From the NCBI RefSeq assembly GCF_012849095.1, contig NZ_CP051680.1:6010001-6074000 (forward strand): 64,000 bases of DNA, in the 5' to 3' direction. The DNA comes from Cohnella herbarum. GTDB taxonomy: Bacteria > Bacillota > Bacilli > Paenibacillales > Paenibacillaceae. The translations under genes were made by a program, and so were the position numbers. Shown here piece after piece: positions 57,459 to 64,000 of the stretch (its first letter is position 1; each line of letters begins with the position of its first letter). A model generated the notes under the pieces. The model ran no database searches. It was not told where the DNA came from and worked only from the letters and a program-made list of their open reading frames with translations.

Positions 57459-57513
57459 TGTATGAGTTTCAGCAGCTTTAAGGATGCTAATCAATGCCTT
57501 ACAACGACTTTCA

Positions 57514-57605
57514 GGTGACATCAAATCTGTCACTACACCCACGGCGAAGCCCAGCACATGTGGCGTTGTCTTCGGACAGGGGTTCGACTCCCTTCGCCTC
57601 CACCA
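57514..57605 (+). pseudogene. ssrA: duplicated 3' fragment of ssrA (att-like repeat)
   Basis: A 92-nt copy of the tmRNA 3' end. The first 27 nt equal 56287-56313, then a 13-nt spacer replaces the 6-nt one of the gene, then 52 nt equal 56320-56371 but for one base, down to CCACCA. It cannot form a tmRNA. Divergence in the spacer suggests that the two ends come from different strains or species, as when an incoming element replaces the 3' end. Confidence 0.9.
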
Positions 57606-57611
57606 TCATCA

Positions 57612-57640
57612 AAGCCAGCCGCAAAGAGGCTGGCTTTTTT
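57612..57640 (+). terminator. terminator after the ssrA fragment
   Basis: A perfect 9-bp stem (AAGCCAGCC/GGCTGGCTT) and six T, 6 nt after the fragment's CCA, as in the true gene. It is probably the old ssrA terminator. Confidence 0.88.
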
Positions 57641-57646
57641 GCGTGG

Positions 57647-57670
57647 AAAAAAAGGGGGGGGGGGGGGGGG
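57647..57670. repeat. A7-G17 homopolymer tract
   Basis: Seven A followed by seventeen G between the terminator and the 3' end of the HxlR gene. The length may be uncertain in the assembly. The shared motif CAGTCCGAAGGAGGACAT follows at 57676, also found after the true ssrA terminator (56428-56445). Confidence 0.85.
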
Positions 57671-57745
57671 CGTCACAGTCCGAAGGAGGACATCCAGCTT
57701 GCCAGTCAGGGTCGTGTAGGACGGTAATCGCAACAACTGGCTCAA

Positions 57746-58090
57746 TTAAGATTTGCTCCGGTTAAACTGCCCCTGAATGAATTTTTCTCCCCACTCGCAT
57801 AGCTGATCTAAGATCGCTTTGAGCGACTCTCCTATTTCAGTCATTTCATAGACTACTTTTGGCGGTACTTGATTGTAGACCGTCCTGAAGATGATTCCGT
57901 CGTCCTCCAACTCTCTAAGTTGTTGAGTTAACATTTTTTGAGTAATACCGGGCATTGCTTTCTTAAGCTCGCTCGTTCGTTTGGGTCCGTAGGCCAAGTG
58001 GCACAGGATCAGTGTTTTCCACTTCCCTCCGAGGACATCGAGCGTGGCTTCCGCGGGGATATTGTACGAGTGCTTCGGTTGTGCTTCCAT
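57746..58090 (-). CDS. HxlR-family transcriptional regulator
   Basis: A 114-residue winged-helix protein of the HxlR/YodB type: ATLDVLGGKWKTLILCHLAYGPKRTSELKKAMPGITQKMLTQQLRELEDDGII. Only one Cys (in LILCHL) and one further Cys (QLCEW) are present; some relatives sense electrophiles through Cys. GAGGAGA precedes the ATG. Divergent from a dehydrogenase pseudogene and MFS exporter that it may have controlled. Confidence 0.9.
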   Translation of the reverse strand: MEAQPKHSYNIPAEATLDVLGGKWKTLILCHLAYGPKRTSELKKAMPGITQKMLTQQLRELEDDGIIFRTVYNQVPPKVVYEMTEIGESLKAILDQLCEWGEKFIQGQFNRSKS

Positions 58091-58134
58091 GGGATCTCTC
58101 CTCTTGTCGATGAACGTAATCTCAATAAAAATGC

Positions 58135-58178
58135 AAGTACTTTTCGGTACCTATATAACTAATTAGTGCTATTAGCAC
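58135..58178. promoter_or_regulatory. dyads in the HxlR divergent region
   Basis: Two dyads: AAGTAC-N6-GTACCT (58135-58152, one mismatch) and GTGCT-ATT-AGCAC (58166-58178, perfect). They are candidate HxlR operators between the divergent genes. Confidence 0.4.
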
Positions 58179-58264
58179 AATAAAGTGCGTTCTTCCCTAA
58201 TGTTATTATATGGAACATAATCTCCACATACCAGAATTCAAATCTAAATAGTGGAGGAAACAAT

Positions 58265-58760
58265 ATGACTCAACGCCTATTAATCGCCGGAGGATACGGG
58301 ATTGTCGGCAGCACCATCGCCCAGCATGTTCGTAAAATCAACAAGGATGTAGAAATCGTGCTTGCAGGACGTAATCCGGATCGCGGCACCGCGCAGGCTA
58401 TAGAACTGAGCAATGCCACCTCGGCTTACTTGGATTTGGAGAATAATTTTGGATTAGACAATCTGGGCGACATTAACGCTCGTTGCCTTGAAATCCGCCG
58501 AATCCTTCAGCCGGATCAATTCGATTGAAACAGCAGGTCTCTACGATGAGCGTGAAGAGATGGGACCTATGACGGTTGGCGATTCGGAGGGCTTCATTGG
58601 CGGCGCGCTCGTTCGGGATGGAGGCCAATGGGTCTGGATCGACGCGAGTCAGCACCCGAGAAATGTCCAGCTTACCGACGGAAGCACGTTGGAGGGGCTT
58701 CCGATGGGACTGCTCGATGTACCTAGCTTAACGGCTGCTACTGGCTCGCCGAATGTTTGA
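58265..58760 (+). pseudogene. NAD-binding (saccharopine dehydrogenase-like) gene remnant
   Basis: Two pieces of one gene in different frames. 58265-58528 encodes the N-terminal Rossmann start (LLIAGGYGIVGSTIAQHVRK and VLAGRNPDRG), which is in frame for about 65 residues. From about 58488 another frame gives what looks like the C-terminal part (SIETAGLYDEREEMGPMTVG, GALVRDGGQWVW). The whole remnant is ~165 codons, whereas such proteins usually have 350 or more, so an internal deletion and a frame change near 58450-58500 are likely. AGGAGG-like GTGGAGG precedes the ATG. Confidence 0.75.
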
Positions 58761-58826
58761 TTTGATTTTTTACAAGGCGAGTCCATCGGGATTTGACCAT
58801 TCATGAAATAAAAGGGGATGTTTCAA

Positions 58827-60224
58827 ATGCAAAGAAGCGCAAGCAATAAAGTGTCGTGGGGGCTGTTGCTCGTGCTATGCGGGGCGATCTTCCTCGAAGG
58901 AATCGACGTGTCGATGATGGGAGTGGCCTTGCCGTCGATTCGCGCGGAACTAGGCATGTCCACCAGCGAACTGAGTTGGGTAGTGAGCGCCTATGTTCTC
59001 GGTTATGGCGGATTTATGCTGCTGGGAGGGCGAGCAGCAGATTTGCTCGGCCGTCGGCGAATGTTTCTTATCTGGCTTTTCATTTTCCTCCTTTTCTCCG
59101 GTATAGGCGGATTTGCTACCGAGGGGTGGGTCCTAATTATCGCCCGTTTCGTGACAGGGGTCGCCGCTGCATTCATGACACCCGCCGGTCTCTCCATCAT
59201 AACGACGAGTTTCCCCGAAGGCCCGCTGCGCAATAAGGCACTCTTGGTCTACGCGGGAACGGCGGCCGCGGGTTTCTCTCTTGGCCTTGTCGTTGGCGGA
59301 TTGTTGACGGCGATTGACTGGAGATGGGTATTCTTCGCTCCGGTCGTACTGGCACTGATCATTCTCCTGGCCGCGATTCGTCTTATTCCGGTCTCGGTCC
59401 GCCCGAAGCGCTCATCCCCTGGTTTTGACTTCGCCGGAGCAATCAGCGTGACGGGGGCGATGCTCCTTCTCGTCTCGACGGTGGTCAATGCGCCGGAAGT
59501 GGAATTGGCTTGGACAATCGGCACGCTTGCTGCAGGGCTCTTGTCCCTGGTCGCCTTCATTGTAATTGAGAGGCGGTCGGCAGCGCCGCTAATGCGACTT
59601 GGCATTCTCCGTTCGGGCGCGCTCGTGCGTGCTAACCTTGGAGCAATCTTGTTCGCTGGCGCTTTCTTCGGCTTCCAGTTCGTCGCCGTCCTATATCTTC
59701 AGGAGCTGCGCGGCTGGTCAGCGCTTGAGACCGGTCTTGCGCTCTTGGCCGTTGGCGTCGATGCCGTACTCGCACCGACGCTCACACCCCGACTCGTTGA
59801 CCGATTCGGCAACGTGCGGGTTGTATTCGGAGGCTTATGTCTGGCTGCTTTGTCTTACGCCCTGTTCCTGCCGGTTGGCCTCGACTGGAGCTATGCGGCA
59901 ATGTTTCCTACCATGATTCTTACCGGCATCGCTTTTGCGCTAACCTATGGTCCGCTTACCATCGCGGCTACGGACGGCATTGCCGAAGAAGAGCAAGGGA
60001 TTGCCGGCGGCCTTCTGAGCACGTCTCTCCAATTCGGTGCGGCTCTCGGCCTCTCGGTGGTGACCGCCGTCAGTATCATTGCCACGGGAGATAATGAATC
60101 GCCGCAGGCCATCTTGGAAGGCTTTCGAACCGCTCTGCTCGTTCCGGTTGGCGCGGCTGTCCTCGGTGCCGCAATTACTGCGATCGGTTTCCGGAAGCGC
60201 AAAATACTTCAACGGATCCATTAA
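58827..60224 (+). CDS. DHA2-family MFS exporter
   Basis: A 465-residue, 14-span MFS protein. DHA2 blocks: IDVSMMGVALPSIRAELGMSTSELSWVVSAYVLGYGGFMLLGGRAADLLGRRR and RFVTGVAAAFMTPAGLSIITTSF. Related proteins export drugs or antiseptics. I choose the ATG at 58827, 9 nt after AAAAGGGG; the ATG at 58818 touches that site. Downstream of the HxlR pair, it may respond to the same signal. GC and codon use are higher than in the TA genes next door. Confidence 0.87.
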   Translation: MQRSASNKVSWGLLLVLCGAIFLEGIDVSMMGVALPSIRAELGMSTSELSWVVSAYVLGYGGFMLLGGRAADLLGRRRMFLIWLFIFLLFSGIGGFATEGWVLIIARFVTGVAAAFMTPAGLSIITTSFPEGPLRNKALLVYAGTAAAGFSLGLVVGGLLTAIDWRWVFFAPVVLALIILLAAIRLIPVSVRPKRSSPGFDFAGAISVTGAMLLLVSTVVNAPEVELAWTIGTLAAGLLSLVAFIVIERRSAAPLMRLGILRSGALVRANLGAILFAGAFFGFQFVAVLYLQELRGWSALETGLALLAVGVDAVLAPTLTPRLVDRFGNVRVVFGGLCLAALSYALFLPVGLDWSYAAMFPTMILTGIAFALTYGPLTIAATDGIAEEEQGIAGGLLSTSLQFGAALGLSVVTAVSIIATGDNESPQAILEGFRTALLVPVGAAVLGAAITAIGFRKRKILQRIH

Positions 60225-60298
60225 TACCAATTGTCAGATCCCGAACCCTTTATTTAATCTTATCCACGAGACCTTGATCAATGAGGAGGCCGAACGAA

Positions 60299-60326
60299 AA
60301 GCTAGCCGGAAGAGGCTGGCTTTTTT
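60299..60326 (+). terminator. MFS terminator, similar to the ssrA-fragment terminator
   Basis: A 9-bp stem with one G-U (AAGCTAGCC/GGCTGGCTT) and six T, followed by GCGTGG, just as after the terminator at 57612. The likeness extends over ~30 nt. Confidence 0.85.
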
Positions 60327-60379
60327 GCGTGGCAAAGGGGGTTCGTTCCGCGCAGGTAGCGATGCGGACGAGCACGACA

Positions 60380-61962
60380 TTACGCTTGAATCGACTTTCT
60401 ATATTCAATAGGATAAACGCCCGTGAGCTTCTTGAACACGTTTGAAAAGTAGTTCACATTGACAAAGCCCACGGCGGTTGCAATCTGGTTCGATTTCAGC
60501 TGAGTGGCGGCCAGCAGTTCTTTGGATTTCTGGATTCTCACATTATTCAAATAGTTGGAGAATATTTCGCCGGTTGTTTTTTTGAATAATTGACCGAGGT
60601 AGGCCGCATTGATGTTAAAGGTGGCGGAAAGCGTCTTAAGCGACATTTCCTGTGCATAGTTTTTGTCTATATATTGAAGGACGGTCTTGACTAGAGGGTG
60701 AATATTGTCATAAGCGTGTTCAAGACTATCCATATAATCTGTAATAAGGGACTTCAGCCAGACGGTCATATCGGCGATTCGATGCATGCGCAGGATATCA
60801 AACAGAGCATGGTCGGAGTGCTTTCGAAAGACGTCCAAGTGATGGTTGGGAACGTGTAAAGTGCCGAAGATGTGAAATAAAATTTCCATAGTCAAACCCT
60901 GAACATATTCAGGCGTGACCCCCTCGCCAGTCTCCAGGCGATTAAAGGTATGGTCGATATATCGTATGGCTTCGTCCTTATCCTTGGAAACAATCAAGCT
61001 TTTTAAATGTCCGAAATCAAGCTCGAAATCAGGATTGTATTTTGCGTTATTCTCATGCAAATTTTCGAAATTAAGGAGCGTATTGGAAGGCAGCAATCGG
61101 TAATCCTTGATCCGGCAAGCGTGTTGGTAACTTCTATGAACGGATCGGTATCCGTTTTCGATGGGGCCCAGCGAAACGATCACGTCGATTTTCAAATTTT
61201 CAGTAATTTCTTGAATGCACAGCTCCAGCAGGCGATTTAGCTTCTGAATATCCATCCGACCCTGGTCCCATGAAAATATAATGATCAAATCGCCGTTTAA
61301 GCTGTTGAAGGGTAAGAAGTTCTCGTAACCGTCAAGAACTTCTGAACAAATGTTAAGAAGGGCAATCGACAGCGGACCGAGCTGGATATCCCGAACGACT
61401 GGGATTTGGTATTTTTTAAAATGCTGACGATACCAACCATATAGGATTCGCGGCTCAGATCGATCTGCAAAAATTCGGCGCGGTTTTCGAGTTCATCGTA
61501 CCCGATGTTGCGGGTGACCCATCGATAAAGAATATTCTCCCGGACGATGTTGAGATTGTCGTGGTTCTGAACCGTAGCGTTTGCTTCGTTTTCAAGCTTT
61601 TCAACCGTATTCAAGATCGTGTTGGACAACTCGTCTTCTTCGATCGGCTTTAGCAAGTAATTTTCAATCCCGCTCTTGGAGGCTTCTTTTACAAACTTAA
61701 AATCATCGTGACTGCTCAAAATAATGATTTTAACGTTCCAGCCCCTGTCGCGAATCTGCTTAATCAGTTCCAAGCCGTCCATTGCCGGCATCATAATATC
61801 GGTAACTAAAATATGGATGTCATGATTCTGCATAATCTCCAACGCTTCCAGTCCGTTCCTCGCCCTGGCGACGATTTCGGTGCCGTGCTCTTCCCAGTTG
61901 ATGACATGAGGCAAGCCGTTCAAAATAAAGAGCTCGTCGTCAACGATCAATACTTTGTACAT
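60380..61962 (-). pseudogene. YesN-type response regulator, frameshifted
   Basis: One gene in two frames. From 61962 comes a receiver (VLIVDDELFILNG, phospho-Asp in LVTDIMMPAMDG, Lys in YLLKPIEEDE) and linker up to SILKN; the frame then runs to a stop at 61297. The other frame picks up exactly at the homopolymer of six T at 61412-61417 (six A on the coding strand) with KYQIPVVRDIQLGPLSIALLNICSEV and continues to an AraC-type double helix-turn-helix (YLGQLFKKTTGEIFSNYLNNVR, FVNVNYFSNVFKKLTGVYPIEYRK) at 60380. One added base gives 527 residues, normal for the family. It overlaps the sensor gene by 23 nt. It is a true mutation, a phase switch or a sequencing error. Confidence 0.85.
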
Positions 61963-63829
61963 TTCTACGCAGCTCCTCCTTAGTCATAGCGCTAAGCGTC
62001 AAGGTGATCTTGGTCCCCCCGTTGCCGCTTTGAATGTGAATCCCGCACTCGTTTCCGTAAATGAGCTTGATCCGCGATTCGACGTTGACTAACCCGATAT
62101 TTTCCTGGCCGAACATGTGCAGGTTTTGCAACTGATTGTTGATCAAGCCGAGCCGAGCGGGTTCGATTCCATTGCCATTATCGTAGACGGAGATTTGAAT
62201 CAAATTGCCCGCGCGGCGTCCATTGATCGTGATCACGTTATTGTCTCTGCTCATATCGATTCCGTGGACAATGGAATTTTCGACTATCGGCTGAAGCAGA
62301 TGCTTGGGAATGCCGTAAGTAAGAATTTCTTCCTCCACGTCGACGACAACCTCGAACAGTTCTTCGAACCGTAAATTGTATAGCTCGAGGAAGGAACGGC
62401 AATAACGGATTTCATTATCGATGGAAATGACCATTTCATCCTTGATGCTGCTTCGGAAGAGATTAGCCAACATCTTGATCATTTGACTTACCGTATAGTC
62501 TTGCATGCTCAATGCTTTCATTCGAATGGCCTCAAGCGTGTTATAGAGAAAATGAGGGTTAATCTGCGATTGCAGCGCATATAATTCGGCGGTTTTCTGT
62601 TTCAGTTCGGCATCTTTCCGCTGAAGCTCCCAAATATATTCCCTTTTGATATATTCCTCCAGTCTTTCGCTCATCAGATTCAGGTTATAGGCAATGAGCC
62701 CTACTTCGTCCTTACGGTCTTGCGTGAGCGCCCTTGCGGAGAGATTCCCTTTTTGAATTTCCTTAATCGTACGAAGAACGTCGCCCAACCGTTTAGAAAA
62801 TACGGAAGTGCCGAGGAAAGTCAAAGCGAGCGTAAGGAGAAGGCACACGAGAGCCGTATACGAAATGACTCTGGTTATCGAACGAACGTCGCTGAACAAT
62901 TCGGATTGCGGAATCATCCCTACAACCAGAAAACCGTACTCTTCGTTTTCGTTGATGTTTATGATGGAATTTCGAATCGTCATTGTACTGCCGGAAGATT
63001 CAAGAATAGCTGAGGAATAAGGAAAGGGCTTGTCGTAATATTGGCCGGACGAATCGAAAATGATGCCGCCGTCCTGCGAAAGGATCAAAATCGTGCCGAC
63101 CAAATATTTTTGATATCGCTCATAGGCTTTTTTTAGCATGTCCGATCTGTACGTCATAATCAAGTAGCCTATAGACACCGAGGGATCCTCCGGATCTCTC
63201 AAGTAGTCATAGATGGAATAAACTCTGGGGGAACTATCATCGCGGGTTTCAGCAAATGCGGGTATTAGATACGTTTTATTCCGATTGATGTTCGAATCTT
63301 TACTGTTCTCCGTAATGGCCGCGCTCAGCTTGGGGAAGTATTGTTCCGTCTTCATCAAGCCGTTACGGGTACCCATCAACTTAAAATCGAACGTTGCGTT
63401 AACCAATAGGGTATCCAATAGATTCGGATCGCTAGGCAAAGCTCTTTCATCCAAAAAGCTGTAGACGGACTCCGCATTTTTTCTAGTCTCGTTGGAGATC
63501 GAGAGATTGGACGATTTGGGGGAATGGGAATTTAAGTATTGAAAGGATGAAATGATCGCGTTTCCCCGTCCGTTTTCCATCGTTTCCCCATAATAGATGT
63601 AATTCATCGTCTTTTTCAGATTTGCGTTTTGATCCGCGAAGAAGGAGCTGACCGATTGCAACACTTCTTCGTTGTAGCTCAGGGCCTGTTCTTTCAAAAT
63701 ATTCGTAATTCTATTAACGATTAATAACGTTAAAATACTTAACGAAATTAGGATAATAAGCGAATTCATAAGCAACAATTTGTTAAAAAAGCGCTTTCGG
63801 ATGTGTTTGGCGTACATCAAGCGAATCAT
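61940..63829 (-). CDS. YesM-type sensor histidine kinase
   Basis: A 629-residue membrane kinase. Two spans (about residues 14-36 and 320-345) enclose an extracellular Cache-like sensor; then a HAMP domain (LRTIKEIQKGNLSARALT), a coiled linker, the His_kinase domain with the phospho-His in SQINPHFLYNTLEAIR, and an HATPase (IVENSIVHGID, DNGNGIEP). Usually such pairs sense sugars or polysaccharide fragments and control ABC importers. Its regulator overlaps downstream and is frameshifted. The ATG at 63829 follows GGGTGA; an ATG at 63817 is an alternative. Confidence 0.9.
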   Translation of the reverse strand: MIRLMYAKHIRKRFFNKLLLMNSLIILISLSILTLLIVNRITNILKEQALSYNEEVLQSVSSFFADQNANLKKTMNYIYYGETMENGRGNAIISSFQYLNSHSPKSSNLSISNETRKNAESVYSFLDERALPSDPNLLDTLLVNATFDFKLMGTRNGLMKTEQYFPKLSAAITENSKDSNINRNKTYLIPAFAETRDDSSPRVYSIYDYLRDPEDPSVSIGYLIMTYRSDMLKKAYERYQKYLVGTILILSQDGGIIFDSSGQYYDKPFPYSSAILESSGSTMTIRNSIININENEEYGFLVVGMIPQSELFSDVRSITRVISYTALVCLLLTLALTFLGTSVFSKRLGDVLRTIKEIQKGNLSARALTQDRKDEVGLIAYNLNLMSERLEEYIKREYIWELQRKDAELKQKTAELYALQSQINPHFLYNTLEAIRMKALSMQDYTVSQMIKMLANLFRSSIKDEMVISIDNEIRYCRSFLELYNLRFEELFEVVVDVEEEILTYGIPKHLLQPIVENSIVHGIDMSRDNNVITINGRRAGNLIQISVYDNGNGIEPARLGLINNQLQNLHMFGQENIGLVNVESRIKLIYGNECGIHIQSGNGGTKITLTLSAMTKEELRRNVQSIDR

Positions 63830-63988
63830 GGCTGTTCACCCGTTTCCTGCTCTATGATCTTAAAATTCACTATAACATGCTCGGCCATAAAACTTCACGA
63901 GAACCATAATTTTTATATAAAATCTCATAATCATTGCAATTGTTACACGACCTTCATGGGCTCTATACTTAGTGGCAGGAGGTAGAGA

Positions 63989-64000
63989 ATGACAATGGAA
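63989..64000 (+). CDS. start of a gene cut by the window edge
   Basis: AGGAGG at 63978-63983 followed 5 nt later by ATG and three more codons (MTME). A TATACT at 63964 with TTGTTA 18 bp before it could be a promoter but leaves almost no leader. In this kind of locus the divergent gene is often an ABC sugar transporter part; nothing in the four codons shows it. Confidence 0.45.

Larger units (their letters stand above)
56372..57605 (+). mobile_element. ssrA-integrated mini-island, integrase missing
   Basis: A 1.23-kb segment bounded by the true ssrA 3' end and a second copy of that end (57514-57605). The layout is that of an element integrated in the tmRNA T-arm region, a frequent target of tyrosine recombinases: the inserted DNA restores the gene and leaves the old end distal. 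It holds a terminator, ~350 bp of non-coding DNA (56404-56753, nothing recognised), and an antitoxin/toxin pair. No integrase is present, so it is either a deletion remnant or a passenger moved in trans. The boundaries are inferred. Confidence 0.7.

Noticed and set aside
63788..63800. A cre-like AAAGCGCTTTCG
   Set aside because: It lies inside the sensor kinase coding region, matches the CcpA consensus only in part and is explained by codons for Lys-Arg-Phe.

Overview
The window is a stretch of a low-to-mid GC Gram-positive chromosome, most likely a Paenibacillaceae member (Cohnella or Paenibacillus type). The basis is gene order: hprK-lgt-ppaX-yvoF, then hisZGDBHAF-hisIE-hisJ, prs, yvcD-trxB-glcK-rapZ-yvcK-whiA-crh, clpP, cggR-gapA-pgk-tpiA-gpmI-eno, secG-rnr and smpB-ssrA, an arrangement close to the Bacillus subtilis yvc/his/gap neighbourhood. 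HisZ plus short HisG, Crh, CggR, Sda, a CtsR operator and AGGAGG ribosome sites all fit Firmicutes. Species cannot be named from the sequence alone.

Region by region. 1-2132: 3' end of a 23S rRNA gene, no 5S gene after it, then six tRNAs (Met, Val, Asp, Phe, Tyr, Lys) and a terminator. 2133-2680: non-coding block with TAACG-type motifs and a 51-bp tandem repeat. 2700-11210: a WecA/TagO-type phosphosugar transferase, a CdaR-type regulator, the shared sugar-importer ATPase MsmX, the HPr kinase operon and a membrane-anchored flavoprotein. 11270-20060: a full histidine operon behind a strong promoter, followed by a PRPP synthetase; its HisA is of the eukaryotic HIS6 type. 20160-27290: yvcD to crh, carrying redox, glucose entry, cell-envelope carbon control and catabolite signalling. 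27300-29600: a SIMPL-domain protein, an N-terminally extended Sda and clpP with a CtsR box over its promoter. 29880-37780: tRNA-Arg, then cggR with a recognisable operator and the lower glycolysis genes.

37800-49200: an LCP wall-ligase-type protein, a two-kinase hybrid sensor with a SARP/BTAD response regulator, an aminoglycoside 6-adenylyltransferase, a sugar isomerase-like protein, an LmrA/LmrB-like TetR-MFS pair, an Eis-like acetyltransferase and secG. 49280-53430: RNase R with a very long Gly/Arg/Ser-rich tail and an isolated pyrB. 53460-55070: four copies of a 21-nt palindromic repeat, split by an IS256-family element with a perfect 9-bp target duplication.

55260-60330 is the accessory hot spot. 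The tmRNA gene is followed 1.2 kb later by a second, diverged copy of its 3' end. The interval is a mini-island with no integrase; it carries an antitoxin/HicA-like toxin pair behind a 22-bp perfect palindrome. Next come a 17-G homopolymer, an HxlR regulator, a collapsed NAD-binding pseudogene and a DHA2 exporter. 60380-64000 holds a YesM-type sensor kinase and a YesN-type response regulator that is broken by one base in a homopolymer, plus the first codons of a divergent gene.
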